Notes: generated from the sequence alone by a model not told the origin. A stretch of 64,000 bases of DNA from Anaerocolumna cellulosilytica (GCF_014218335.1 NZ_AP023367.1:1675501-1739500); one strand, 5' to 3'; positions 1 to 9,112 are shown, numbered from the stretch's first letter. Translations and numbers: made by a program.

Positions 1-2
1 AT

Positions 3-506
3 CCTTATCAGACCTTTTTAAAAGGTTTGGAAAAAAAGGATTATGAGGCAGTGGAAGAAGCCTTGGATATTATGGGAATTACAGAACTTGCAAACCGCAG
101 TGTAGATGAGCTGTCGGGAGGACAGAGACAGCGGGTGTGGATTGCAATGGCTCTTGCCCAGCAAACCGATATTCTGCTTTTGGATGAACCAACCACATTT
201 TTAGATATTACTTATCAGGTTGAAATTCTGGATTTACTGACTGATTTAAACCGGAAGAGGGGTACAACTATTGTTATGGTTCTCCATGATATTAATTTAT
301 CTGCCAGATATGCAGATTATATATTTGCTGTACAAAAAGGAAATTTGATTGCTCAGGGGGCACCTTTTGAGGTTATTACAGAAGGGTTAATGAAGCAAGT
401 ATTCGGACTGGACTGTACAGTAATAAGTGACCCGGTTTCTGGCTCACCGTTTATTGTACCTAAGGGAAGATATCATGTCAGAGAAGATAAAATTAATAAG
501 GGATAA
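3..506 (+). CDS. Iron/siderophore-type ABC transporter ATP-binding protein, 5' truncated by window
   Basis: This is the C-terminal two thirds of an ABC ATPase. The frame is open back to base 3, so the TTG at 27 is not a true start and the gene begins outside the window. Visible are the ABC signature LSGGQRQR, Walker B ILLLDEPTTFLD and the H-loop VLHDIN; the Walker A is off the edge. The TTFLD Walker B and the LSGGQRQRVWIAMALAQ context are typical of the FecE/FepC/FhuC subfamily that powers ferric-siderophore or haem import at the cytoplasmic membrane. The substrate cannot be read from this subunit alone. The permease and binding protein would lie upstream. A hairpin followed by T residues at 602-636 probably ends the operon. 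Confidence 0.88.
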   Translation, partial: PYQTFLKGLEKKDYEAVEEALDIMGITELANRSVDELSGGQRQRVWIAMALAQQTDILLLDEPTTFLDITYQVEILDLLTDLNRKRGTTIVMVLHDINLSARYADYIFAVQKGNLIAQGAPFEVITEGLMKQVFGLDCTVISDPVSGSPFIVPKGRYHVREDKINKG

Positions 507-601
507 AATCAATAGAAGGGTTGAAGAGATTTCAAGCAAATAATATTAGAATAGATAGCAGTTATCATTAGATGTAAAATACTCAGATATCATAAGAGCA
601 G

Positions 602-636
602 GTTCCATATCAAGACAGATTGGTATGGGACTTTTT
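602..636 (+). terminator. Likely intrinsic terminator of the ABC operon
   Basis: Arms 602-611 and 622-631 pair over 10 bp, two of them G-U, and are followed directly by a T5 run. It lies about 95 bases after the stop of the ABC ATPase gene. Confidence 0.5.
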
Positions 637-670
637 CGTATTAATATTTGAAAATTTAATCTATAGTAAA

Positions 671-732
671 ATTCTCCGTCAAGAATTTACATCTACGGGT
701 TTGTAATGATACCCTTATTCTTAACGGAGAAT
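671..732. repeat. 16-bp imperfect inverted repeat in the 507-808 gap
   Basis: Bases 671-686 and 717-732 are inverted copies with one mismatch, separated by 30 bases. Apart from this and the hairpin at 602-636, nothing recognisable was seen in the 300-base gap. It could be a protein-binding site, a folded RNA or a small non-autonomous element; no second copy was noticed in the window. Confidence 0.45.
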
Positions 733-808
733 ATAAAACATTTAATGGTATTAGAGTGGGGTTATTTGTGATAGTAACGCATCTGTGACCAGAAGTGTTA
801 AGTAAGCA

Positions 809-1594
809 TTAGTGAGATGAATACTGCTCCTGATACCAACGGATGATTTTACCTGCAATGCTGAAAGAAGATGGGATTTCCGGCAGATTATCTGCGTGAA
901 ACCATGCGGCTTCTGTAATTTCGTTCCCATCTACCGTAATTTCACCACTTTCATAATCTGCAAGAAAAGCTATCATTAGTGAATCCGGAAAAGGCCATGG
1001 TTGACTGTTAAAATACCGGATATTGTTTACTTTTATCCCTATTTCTTCACGAATTTCCCGTGCAACACACGCCTCTAGGGTTTCACCTGGTTCAACAAAT
1101 CCAGCTATTAAACTGTGCATCTTACCCTTGAAGTTTCGATTGTGGGCAAGTAAAATCTCATCACCACGGAAGATAGCAGTTATAATAGCTGGTGAAATAC
1201 GTGGATATATCACAGTATTACAAGAAGGGCAGAGTTTAGCTCTTTCATCTTCTTTGTCTATGGTTTTGTGTCCGCAGCAGCCGCAATACCGATTCGAATG
1301 GCTCCAATGTAGAATATGGTTCGCTGTCCCTGCAAGTATAAAAAGCTCTGTGTCATCAGTTAAGGAGGGGATACTCCTGACATCGACAAATTCGTAATCA
1401 GAGGGTATATCGGAAACGGTATCATCTTGTATACAGAGGCATTCTTCGCCCTTGTAGGTGCCAACGGATTCGCTGTGTTCTGTACCAGGTACTATGCTGT
1501 CTAATTCATTAGCTTTAGGAATTCGGTATTCATTTTCTATCTTTTGTAATAGTAATTTTCCTTTAGAAAAAAAAAGTTTCATCATTATGTTCAC
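809..1594 (-). CDS. nudC: NADH pyrophosphatase / NAD-cap hydrolase NudC
   Basis: NudC-family Nudix hydrolase, which splits NADH (and NAD caps on RNA) into NMNH and AMP in the cytosol. The 261 residues show the full family layout: a divergent N-terminal domain, a zinc ribbon with C104, C107, C122 and C125, the Nudix box from G165 to about G187 (GFVEPGETLEACVAREIREE), and the NudC-specific SQPWPFPDS motif at 197-205 just behind it. The length matches E. coli NudC (257). The longest frame starts with GTG at 1594; an ATG at 1585 is equally possible, and neither has a strong ribosome site. It is a single gene, facing away from the DUF2935 gene at 1817. Confidence 0.93.
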   Translation of the reverse strand: MNIMMKLFFSKGKLLLQKIENEYRIPKANELDSIVPGTEHSESVGTYKGEECLCIQDDTVSDIPSDYEFVDVRSIPSLTDDTELFILAGTANHILHWSHSNRYCGCCGHKTIDKEDERAKLCPSCNTVIYPRISPAIITAIFRGDEILLAHNRNFKGKMHSLIAGFVEPGETLEACVAREIREEIGIKVNNIRYFNSQPWPFPDSLMIAFLADYESGEITVDGNEITEAAWFHADNLPEIPSSFSIAGKIIRWYQEQYSSH

Positions 1595-1816
1595 TACTTT
1601 CTTTGCGTTGATAATAGATTTAGTCTATTATACACAGTATTATCTGAAAAGTCGATATGCATTATTTTAAATTGAAGCGGCACAAGGTATCTCATGTCAT
1701 TTAAGATAAAAGGTGAAGGATGAAACGATAGAGTATGCTAAAAATACAATAACCACTTTGCACAAAACCTATTCTTTCTTCATATCATAAATGTAAACAT
1801 GATAGGGGAAAATAAA

Positions 1817-2734
1817 ATGCTCCCAATACGTGACTTTGTTCAACAATCATTAGAATTACACCTATTTTTTGGAAGAATAATGAAAGAACATTCCTTTTTC
1901 CTTGAAATAGGATTTACTCCAAGAGACAGTAATTTTATGGACCAGGCAGATATTTTTAGAAGAGAATTCGACAGACTGTTGTGGGATGTGGTTAAGGCTT
2001 CGAGTGGTGTGGTAAGTCAGGAATTTTTACAAGCAGGAGAGGCTTTTACCCAATACACCGCAAATGCCGAGATGGCCTCCGCTTATTTTACTGGAATAGA
2101 CATACCAATTGATATTACCAATGCGGAAATAAATTTAATGAGCGGTGAAAGTGGCTCCATTCATAAAAAACTGGAAGAGACTGTTTATGAAATAAATGAA
2201 AGAGCGATTGAATTAATCGGGGCGTTGATACAATTTAAGGCCACAATCTTATCTAGTGTGTTAAATTGCAATATGTTTACAGTGAACTATCCACTTTTGA
2301 TTGACCACATTATGCGTGAAGCTAACCTATATTTGCAGATGGTAAAAAGTTTGCAGACCGGAGAAGATTTTGATAAGATTAGAGCAGCATTAGAGCAGGA
2401 ATTATTCTGGAACAGAATTATGGGGGAACATGCCAAATTTATACGGGGATTACTTGACCCGACAGAAGAAGAATTGATTCAGACAGCGAATAATTTTGGA
2501 AATGAATTTGACCAGTTAGTTGAGGAAGCTAAGGCTGCTATGGATAATACGGTTCCGGTCTCAACAGTGACGGCTGACAGTATGGAAGCAACGATTGCCA
2601 TAAGGGATTTTAAAGCCCAAGGAACAAAGGGAATACTGGAATGTAACGTTAAATCCATAATTATTCCCCTACTGGGTGATCATACCCTGCGTGAAGCAAA
2701 CCATTATTTGAGATTGTTGGAGATGTTTCGATAG
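1817..2734 (+). CDS. DUF2935 family protein (two-repeat helical bundle)
   Basis: Protein of 305 residues made of two similar halves. Each half has an E-(H/L)-x-F-(F/W)-x-R-I-M-x-EH helix (near the N-terminus and again around residue 195) and later a DH-x-x-REAN-x-YL helix (around 160 and again at the C-terminus). This is the pattern of the DUF2935 family of Bacilli and Clostridia, thought to form ferritin- or hemerythrin-like bundles. The repeated E and H residues make metal binding plausible, but this is inference. The ATG at 1817 is chosen over the one at 1799 because AGGGGAA at 1804-1810 sits 6 bases ahead of it. The gene converges on the TetR gene at 2812. Confidence 0.85.
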   Translation: MLPIRDFVQQSLELHLFFGRIMKEHSFFLEIGFTPRDSNFMDQADIFRREFDRLLWDVVKASSGVVSQEFLQAGEAFTQYTANAEMASAYFTGIDIPIDITNAEINLMSGESGSIHKKLEETVYEINERAIELIGALIQFKATILSSVLNCNMFTVNYPLLIDHIMREANLYLQMVKSLQTGEDFDKIRAALEQELFWNRIMGEHAKFIRGLLDPTEEELIQTANNFGNEFDQLVEEAKAAMDNTVPVSTVTADSMEATIAIRDFKAQGTKGILECNVKSIIIPLLGDHTLREANHYLRLLEMFR

Positions 2735-2811
2735 GACGAGAAGGAAGTTAAGTATTTATAAGTAGTAATCATTGGAAGCAGGAGAGGGCTTGTTAGTAAG
2801 TTTAATAAAGT

Positions 2812-3396
2812 TTATTCCTGTGACATAGGGGTGTGATACATTCTTAGGCAGATTTCAGTCATTTCATCGACGGTTTTTAAGGATTTAGACTGTATCCATT
2901 TGGTGAATACATTATATAAGGCACCTGCATTAAAATAGACCCGGTAAATGTTATTGTCAGACTTATCCCGGGCATGTTGCAGCATAATATCATTCATGCG
3001 GTCTAAGATGATATTATGAAACTGTGCATCCAATAGAGTAATATAAATATCCCGCTGCTTATATAAAACTTCAAAGAGTACTTGAATAAATTGTTTCGGA
3101 GCTTTTGCTTTTCCGGTTTTTTCATCGGTGTAAGGCAGAAGCTTTTGATTTATTTCGTATATTAAGGAATCCACTAAATCCACTAAAATATCCTGCTTTG
3201 AATTATAATTGCTATAATAGGCTGTTCTGGAGACACCTGCGCGCTTTACGATATCTGTAATGGTTATCTTTAAAAAAGGCTGTTCCTTGATTAACAGTAT
3301 TAAAGCAGTGCAGATAGCTTCTCTGGTTAGGCGGTTTGTTTCTTTATTTGAGTAATGTTTACTAGTAGTAGGAATGAATAACTGATAATTTGACAT
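2812..3396 (-). CDS. TetR/AcrR family transcriptional regulator
   Basis: About 194 residues. The N-terminal TetR helix-turn-helix is clear (ITITDIVKRAGVSRTAYYSNYNSK), followed by a C-terminal domain of the TetR_C_33/DUF-like type common in Firmicutes. The start at 3396 is preferred to the longer frame from 3447 because GGGAGG lies about 8 bases upstream. It is divergent from the M28-type peptidase gene at 3542, and the 145-base gap holds TTACA/TGTAA inverted motifs, so control of that gene and of itself is likely. The ligand is unknown. Confidence 0.9.
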   Translation of the reverse strand: MSNYQLFIPTTSKHYSNKETNRLTREAICTALILLIKEQPFLKITITDIVKRAGVSRTAYYSNYNSKQDILVDLVDSLIYEINQKLLPYTDEKTGKAKAPKQFIQVLFEVLYKQRDIYITLLDAQFHNIILDRMNDIMLQHARDKSDNNIYRVYFNAGALYNVFTKWIQSKSLKTVDEMTEICLRMYHTPMSQE

Positions 3397-3455
3397 GACA
3401 TTTTCCTCCCTTTTGTACGTTATATGCCTTTGATGGTTGTTTTCCATTGTTTTTT

Positions 3456-3503
3456 ATTACATTTATCAATATACTATAATTATTATGAGGTTACAAATGT
3501 AAT
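3456..3503. promoter_or_regulatory. Candidate TetR operator region
   Basis: ATTACATTT at 3456-3464 and AAATGTAAT at 3495-3503 are exact inverted copies. The second lies within TTACA-AA-TGTAA (3491-3502). The site is between the divergent TetR and M28 genes, where an operator is expected. Binding is inferred. Confidence 0.4.
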
Positions 3504-3541
3504 GTCAAGTTATTTTTATTAATATAAGGAGTGTGTAAAAA

Positions 3542-5389
3542 ATGTTCAATACATGGATGCAAGGAATCGTGGGTATTTTGTTTTTATTACTCGCATTCTG
3601 CAATAGCTTTTTTATTGGAAAGGAGATAGAAATTTCCACGGTCTCTTTAATAGTTTTAATACTAGTATTTAGTATCTCGCATTTTATATGTAAAAAACGT
3701 AACAGGCTGCATTGGGTTTATCTTGGTGGGATAGCAGCAGAGACATTGTTTTTATTTACGAATACTTTTTTTATACTGGCTCTTGGGACTGGATTATTGC
3801 TGGTTGCTGGTGCCTGGAATATATTTTCTTTACGAATTAATGCAAAAGGTGCAAAGCGTGTTCTGACGGTTTGCAAAATACTATTTGGTATCTTCACAGC
3901 ATTAACTGGTATAATTATAGGTGTTAATCTGTATGTCAATCCAATCACTACGTCTATTCAGTTATCAGAGGATCGTAAGGTTATCATTGATGATGCCATA
4001 TTAGCTACAGAAGCGGACATGCTAAAAGAAATTGAGATAATGAATTCCTTTGGGAGCCGTACCACAGGTTCAGAAGGACACAATCGTTTTATCCAGTGGC
4101 TAAAGCAACAGGTATCTGATATGGGGTATGAAGTATACCAAGATAACTATACCTTTGACCGTTGGGAGGCAGAAAAAAGTGCTCTATATATTAATAATCA
4201 GGAAATTTCGGTAGCTTCCCCGTTCCCTTATTCCGGTGAAACAGATAAAGATGGTGTTACGGGTGAATTAGTCTATATTAAAGCAGGAAATTACAACCAG
4301 GCAAAAGGAAAGATTGCTGTTGTTGAAATTAATAACACCAGGTCCATTCCCCTTGGTTTTGTAATGAATACACGCCGTTCTTTTCCTACAAAAAGCCATG
4401 TTATAAAAGGGGATGGAGACCTTGTTTTAACAACCGTGCTGCAAGACCCTGATTTAGCAAAAGCAAAGAAAGCAGGTGTTCAGGCAGTAATTCTTGTCTG
4501 GAAAGGAGCATCGGATGATAAGGTAAGCAATCAGTATCTTCCATTTACTACAGAATATGCGGGAATTCCCGCTGTATGGGTCAACGAGACAGAAGGGGAA
4601 AAAGTAATTGCATCTGCAAAAAGCCATCAGAAGGGTACGGTTATTTTAGAAGCCCAGGTACAAAAAGCAGTTCCTACGGATTCTTTTTATGTAGTGCTTG
4701 AGGGGAAAAAGAAAGAAGAAACCATAATTATTAATTCGCATACGGATGGTGTAAATGTTGTGGAAGAAAATGGGACCATTGGTATGCTTTCGATGCTTCG
4801 TTATTTACAACAGGAACGACCGGAACGCACTATGGTATTTGCTTTCATTACGGGACATTTCCGTTTACCGGAATTTAAAGGGACATCCCAGGCAACCTCC
4901 ACATGGATGCAGGCACATCCTGAGCTTTGGGATGGTAAAGATGGACACAGGAAGGCCGTAGCAGGTATAACAGTTGAGCATTTGGGCAGTATGGAATGGA
5001 AAGATAATGAATACGGCGAATATTTGCCTACCGGCGATATTCAATCAGAGTATACCTACGCAGGTAATAAAACAATGGAAGCAATCTGGCTAAAAGCCAT
5101 TCAGGACAGGCGTACAACACGCACTGTATTTTTACGGGGTCATAACAAATTTGAGTTCGGTGAAAGCCAGCCGCTTTTTGAAGCAGGAATTCCGGTTATC
5201 GGACTCATACCTATGCCGGACTATCTGATGACAGACAGCCAAAACCGGGAAATGGACAAATTCGATATTACATTGATGCATGAGCAGATTGAGTCCTTGT
5301 TAAAAGCAGCCATCATAATTGATAATACGTCAACGGCACAGCTTGGCAAGGCAGACAAATATTCCTTTTTTTATGGTAAGACAAAGTAA
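3542..5389 (+). CDS. Membrane-anchored M28-family-like aminopeptidase
   Basis: 615 residues. The first ~135 hold about five hydrophobic segments, followed by a large extracytoplasmic part. Around residues 155-200 there is an M28-like lead (NSFGSRTTGSEGHNRFIQWL), then a PA-like insert, then the metal-site start NSHTDGVN with H400 and D402. The later VEHLG segment would supply an acidic ligand. The family (Zn peptidase M28) removes N-terminal residues from peptides. The usual EE catalytic pair after the first metal motif is not obvious (the region reads GHFRLPEFKGT), so activity is not certain. AAGGAG at 3526-3531 precedes the ATG. It is divergent from a TetR gene and was possibly recruited for peptide uptake or signalling. 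Confidence 0.75.
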   Translation: MFNTWMQGIVGILFLLLAFCNSFFIGKEIEISTVSLIVLILVFSISHFICKKRNRLHWVYLGGIAAETLFLFTNTFFILALGTGLLLVAGAWNIFSLRINAKGAKRVLTVCKILFGIFTALTGIIIGVNLYVNPITTSIQLSEDRKVIIDDAILATEADMLKEIEIMNSFGSRTTGSEGHNRFIQWLKQQVSDMGYEVYQDNYTFDRWEAEKSALYINNQEISVASPFPYSGETDKDGVTGELVYIKAGNYNQAKGKIAVVEINNTRSIPLGFVMNTRRSFPTKSHVIKGDGDLVLTTVLQDPDLAKAKKAGVQAVILVWKGASDDKVSNQYLPFTTEYAGIPAVWVNETEGEKVIASAKSHQKGTVILEAQVQKAVPTDSFYVVLEGKKKEETIIINSHTDGVNVVEENGTIGMLSMLRYLQQERPERTMVFAFITGHFRLPEFKGTSQATSTWMQAHPELWDGKDGHRKAVAGITVEHLGSMEWKDNEYGEYLPTGDIQSEYTYAGNKTMEAIWLKAIQDRRTTRTVFLRGHNKFEFGESQPLFEAGIPVIGLIPMPDYLMTDSQNREMDKFDITLMHEQIESLLKAAIIIDNTSTAQLGKADKYSFFYGKTK

Positions 5390-5472
5390 CAATCGATACC
5401 GCTTGTAACTCTACGGAGCGTTTATTGCTAAACACACGGATATAATTATAATAATTATAGGGAGGTCGACAA

Positions 5473-6075
5473 TTGGATTGTAGTAAGGTAGGTGCACTGC
5501 TATTGGGACTACGTAAAGAAAAAGGTATGACACAAAAGCAGGTGGCGGATAAAATGAATATAAGTGATAAAACAATTTCAAAATGGGAAAGAGGTCTGGG
5601 GTGTCCGGATATATCCTTATTAAGTGAACTTTCTAACATATTTGAAATTGACATAGAGGAGATCTTAGACGGTGCAATAGAAGCAAATCCTGTTGATTCA
5701 GGAAATTTTAGACGAATTAAATTCTATGTGTGTCCGGATTGTGAAAATATAATCAGTAATACAGGAAATTCAAAGATTTCCTGTTGTGGGCGAAAATTAT
5801 CTCCGCTTGTAGCAAAAGCAGCAAGTGAAATGCATGACGCTGTAATAGAGGATACGGAGGGTGAGTATTACATTACTTTTACTCATGAAATGAGCAAAAC
5901 ACATTATATATCCTTTGTGGCGTATGTTACAACAGACAGAGTACTACTTATAAAACTTTATCCGGAGCAGACGCCTTCTGTAAGACTTCCCAAATTAAAT
6001 GGCGGCAAATTAAAACAAAGAAACGGTGGACGATTATATTATTATTGCAACCGCCACGGACTGTGGGTAGTATAG
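5473..6075 (+). CDS. XRE-type regulator fused to a desulfoferrodoxin (superoxide reductase)-like module
   Basis: 200 residues. Residues 5-65 are an XRE/Cro helix-turn-helix (MTQKQVADKMNISDKTISKWERG). Residues 83-110 carry C87-x2-C90-x13-C104-C105, the desulforedoxin rubredoxin-like FeCys4 pattern. Residues 119-198 match the superoxide reductase domain: H121, H138 and H144 (HEMSKTHYI) and C192-x2-H195 (CNRHGLW), i.e. the four His and one Cys that hold the catalytic iron in desulfoferrodoxin, with the same 6- and 3-residue spacings. It is most simply read as a cytosolic DNA-binding protein that senses oxygen, superoxide or iron through its own iron sites; whether it also reduces superoxide is open. 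The TTG start at 5473 has GGAGGT 6 bases upstream. Confidence 0.88.
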   Translation: MDCSKVGALLLGLRKEKGMTQKQVADKMNISDKTISKWERGLGCPDISLLSELSNIFEIDIEEILDGAIEANPVDSGNFRRIKFYVCPDCENIISNTGNSKISCCGRKLSPLVAKAASEMHDAVIEDTEGEYYITFTHEMSKTHYISFVAYVTTDRVLLIKLYPEQTPSVRLPKLNGGKLKQRNGGRLYYYCNRHGLWVV

Positions 6076-6167
6076 GCAAGGCGTATTTGAATTAGCCAGA
6101 AGCACCAAAAACAACAGCTATAGAGTTTTGCAATTATAATATTATTTTATAGGAAGGAGGTGTTTGT

Positions 6168-6512
6168 ATGGAAAAACAAACGAAAAAGGACTTGAAAGAG
6201 CAGTACAAGAACAGAAAAATAACAGGTGGTATCTTTTGTATTAAATGTCACGGCAATAATCGTATGTGGATTAGAGCTACTAAGGATTTAGAAGGGCAAA
6301 AAAATAGATATAATTTTTTTATTTCAACAGATACGTGTCCCGAACCGGTGATGCAAAGTGAATGGAAGTTGTTTGGGGCGAATTCCTTTTCCTTTGATAT
6401 TCTTGAGGAAATTGAACGGAAAGATACACAGAGTGAACATGAATTTGCAGATGACATTGGACTCTTACTGGAAATATGGAATGAAAAGCAACAATTACAG
6501 GAGATACTATAG
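6168..6512 (+). CDS. GIY-YIG nuclease-like family small protein
   Basis: 114 residues, start set by a strong GGAAGGAGG ahead of the ATG. The pattern is GGIFCIKCHGNNRMWIRATKDL, then a CPEP segment, W-x-x-FG-x-x-SFSFDILEEIE, and an E-x-EFADDI helix. It resembles a clostridial family annotated as GIY-YIG nuclease family from the G-G-(V/I)-(Y/F)-C-I start and the F-x-(F/V)-x-(V/I)-LEEI strand. The canonical GIY tyrosines and the distal Arg/Glu are poorly preserved, so nuclease activity should not be assumed. No functional link to its neighbours is evident. Confidence 0.6.
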   Translation: MEKQTKKDLKEQYKNRKITGGIFCIKCHGNNRMWIRATKDLEGQKNRYNFFISTDTCPEPVMQSEWKLFGANSFSFDILEEIERKDTQSEHEFADDIGLLLEIWNEKQQLQEIL

Positions 6513-6526
6513 ATATAGCTATTGAT

Positions 6527-6557
6527 AAATGGGGTAACTTAAAAAGTTATCCCATTT
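6527..6557 (+). terminator. Strong hairpin, likely terminator
   Basis: A 14-bp stem (6527-6540 with 6544-6557, one G-U) and a 3-base loop, 14 bases after the GIY-YIG-like gene stop. No clear T run follows on this strand, so it may be an RNA-stabilising hairpin instead. Confidence 0.5.
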
Positions 6558-6793
6558 AGTATATGAATTTAATAATATATTATAGGTTTGTTCGTAGTAG
6601 AAAATAAGGGATGCCTGGCACAAAAGTCATATTGCACTGATTTTACCTTTAAGCTTCCAGAGACAATAGACTTCTATAGAAAAATTAGTTGAAAAATTTA
6701 TTTTATTTTACACCAAAAAAGAACAATTAACGACAAAATTCATATTATATATTGTAAATGAAATTTAACTTAAAATTAAGGAGGATATATAAT

Positions 6794-7225
6794 ATGTTTA
6801 ATTTAAACGGTCAATCAGTTTCACAGGGAGTTCAGTCAGTTTCACAGGGAGTTCAGTCAGCTTCATTAGGAGCTCAATCAGTTCCACAGGGAGAAGAAAT
6901 ACCATGCGGTAAAACCTGCCCCGCAAGTGGCTATCAGTTAGCTAACGTAAGTGTTCCGGTAACAGTATATCCTTTTGCAGAAGCAGGAGCTCCTAAAACT
7001 AAATGTTGTGGTGATGCTATTGTTACACCTGGAAAAGATAGCTGTAACGGACGTCCGCATGGGGCTTGCAGTTTTACAATCAGCCAGCGTATTTGTGTAG
7101 AAGTACCGGTTGTATTTGGTGCTAAGGCTATTATCGGCGGAACGACAATTGAATGTGAATGTGCAACTAGTAAAGATATTTGCAAAAAATATGAAGAATA
7201 TTATAAGGATGATGAGATAAACTGA
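6794..7225 (+). CDS. Cys-rich protein with N-terminal SVSQGVQ repeats, possible coat protein
   Basis: 143 residues; the ATG at 6794 has AAGGAGG (6778-6784) upstream. The N-terminus holds four seven-residue units of the form (S)(V/A)(S/P)xGxQ, roughly residues 7-34. The rest is a Cys-rich domain with pairs CGKTCP, KCCGD, a CNG-HGAC stretch, and CECATSKDIC. No family was recognised. Cys-rich short proteins with repetitive tails are common among clostridial spore coat or exosporium proteins, and the next gene is a CotA-like oxidase, so a coat role is a fair guess but only that. A terminator follows at 7260, so the two genes are separate units. Confidence 0.7.
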   Translation: MFNLNGQSVSQGVQSVSQGVQSASLGAQSVPQGEEIPCGKTCPASGYQLANVSVPVTVYPFAEAGAPKTKCCGDAIVTPGKDSCNGRPHGACSFTISQRICVEVPVVFGAKAIIGGTTIECECATSKDICKKYEEYYKDDEIN

Positions 7226-7259
7226 AAAATATAAATATAGTACGGTATAAATAATATTA

Positions 7260-7289
7260 CTGCGACTCCGTAATCAGTCGCAGTTTTTA
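7260..7289 (+). terminator. Intrinsic terminator
   Basis: Perfect 8-bp stem (7260-7267 with 7276-7283), 8-base loop and a T run. It ends the Cys-rich protein gene. Confidence 0.85.
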
Positions 7290-7504
7290 TACGTTTCGTT
7301 TTACATAATATGGATTCAAATTATAAGCCTACACAAATTCAAATATTCATTAACCAAATGTGGACGGATGTTATCATATTATATCCTGACTGATATGACA
7401 ATACATTGTTGTATTCGACAGTATTAGACACAAAAATAAAAACGAAGCATAAAATACAAATAAGCTTACTTTGCCTAGGCTTATAAGTATAAAGGAGGTC
7501 TAAT

Positions 7505-9112
7505 ATGGATGAATATTTACACAACATTTCACAAATGAATGAAGATACGAAGAATCTTGATTTTAATGTAAATCCGTCGAATCCGGAGACCATTCCCAAA
7601 TTTGTGGATGCTCTGCCAATACCTGACAGAGCAAAACCTGTTAATAATTACTGCTCAACAAAGGAAGAAGAACTATATTATGAAATTGATATGAAAGCGG
7701 CAGAGCATAAGTTTCATAAGTTCTTTCCATATACGACCATTTGGGGATATAACGGAACCTATCCCGGACCTACCATAGAGACCAGGAAAGATGTGTCGGC
7801 TAAGGTTAAATGGATAAATCATTTGCCTAAGAAACACTTATTGCCCGTTGACCATACCCTTCACGGTACAATTGATACACCGGATGTAAGAACCGTAGTT
7901 CATCTGCATGGTGCGAATGTAGCAGCAGATAGTGATGGACATCCGGAAGCCTGGTATACAAGGGACAACAAATACGTCGGGCAGAAATATACGAGAGAAG
8001 TTTATGAATATACAAACCACCAGGCAGGAGCGACCTTATGGTATCACGATCATGCTATCGGGATAACAAGATTAAATGTGTATGCAGGATTAGCCGGCTT
8101 CTATTTAATTAGAGATTATAATGAAAAAAGACTTAAGCTTCCGGAAGAACCCTATGACATTCCTTTTATGATTCAAGACAAATCCTTTAACGAAGATGGT
8201 TCTTTGTTTTACCCGGATAATGCAACGCCGCCTGTTGAAAATCCAATCCCTTCAACACCGTCGTTTTTCTTTGGAAATACCATTGTTGTAAATGGTAAGG
8301 TTTGGCCTTACCTGGATGTGGAACCAAGAAAATATAGATTTCGAATACTAAATGCATCAAATCTACGTAGTTATGATTTGAAACTTAGCAATGGGGAAGT
8401 ATTTCATCAGATTGGCACTGACTTAGGTTTGTTACACCATCCGGTAGAGCTTGATAGCTTCATTCTGCAACCGGCTGAAAGGATTGACCTTATTATAGAT
8501 TTTTCAGCCTATAAAGGACAGGAAATACTATTACAGAATGTTGCACAGGGACCTCCTAGTCCCGGCACTGAACTTATTATGAAATTTAGAGTAGGTACAG
8601 AATTAAAATCCCCGGATACGAGTACCATTCCCAAGGAACTACGGCCGCTTCATAAACTTGAGCCGGAACTGGCAATCAGGGAACGAACGGTTCATTTGGA
8701 TGAAATGACAGATCATTATGGAAGAGCCGTACATTTACTAAACCATAGAATGTGGGATGCACCAGCTACCGAGAAACCCAAATTAGATACCATTGAAATA
8801 TGGCACATTGTAAATCATTTTAATTTTGCCCATCCTGTTCATTTGCATCTGGTGCATTTTCAGATATTAGGAAGAAAGCTATTTACTGAGGAGGACTTTA
8901 AGGAAGACGGAGATTACAAGTTTGATTTAGAAAAGATAAATCCGCCTCTTAAATATGAAAATGGACCTAAAGATGTGGTAAGAGCTGAACCGGGAGAGGT
9001 TACATCAATCATTATGCATTTTAAAGAACACTGTGGAGATTATGTCTGGCACTGCCATATACTGGAACACGAAGATAATGATATGATGAGGCCATTAGTC
9101 GTGGAGAAATAA
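7505..9112 (+). CDS. cotA: Multicopper oxidase, CotA-like laccase/bilirubin oxidase
   Basis: 535 residues, close to CotA of Bacillus subtilis (513). All copper-site motifs are visible: HLHG and WYHDH in the first cupredoxin domain; in the last, HPVHLHLVHFQ and HCHILEHEDNDMM, which carries the type 1 Cys, two type 3 His and the axial Met. There is no signal peptide, as in CotA, which is delivered to the spore coat from the mother cell. The family oxidises phenols, bilirubin or metals with reduction of oxygen to water. AAAGGAGG lies just ahead of the ATG. The gene stands alone; a spore-coat pigment or oxidative-protection role is inferred from the homology. Confidence 0.92.
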   Translation: MDEYLHNISQMNEDTKNLDFNVNPSNPETIPKFVDALPIPDRAKPVNNYCSTKEEELYYEIDMKAAEHKFHKFFPYTTIWGYNGTYPGPTIETRKDVSAKVKWINHLPKKHLLPVDHTLHGTIDTPDVRTVVHLHGANVAADSDGHPEAWYTRDNKYVGQKYTREVYEYTNHQAGATLWYHDHAIGITRLNVYAGLAGFYLIRDYNEKRLKLPEEPYDIPFMIQDKSFNEDGSLFYPDNATPPVENPIPSTPSFFFGNTIVVNGKVWPYLDVEPRKYRFRILNASNLRSYDLKLSNGEVFHQIGTDLGLLHHPVELDSFILQPAERIDLIIDFSAYKGQEILLQNVAQGPPSPGTELIMKFRVGTELKSPDTSTIPKELRPLHKLEPELAIRERTVHLDEMTDHYGRAVHLLNHRMWDAPATEKPKLDTIEIWHIVNHFNFAHPVHLHLVHFQILGRKLFTEEDFKEDGDYKFDLEKINPPLKYENGPKDVVRAEPGEVTSIIMHFKEHCGDYVWHCHILEHEDNDMMRPLVVEK

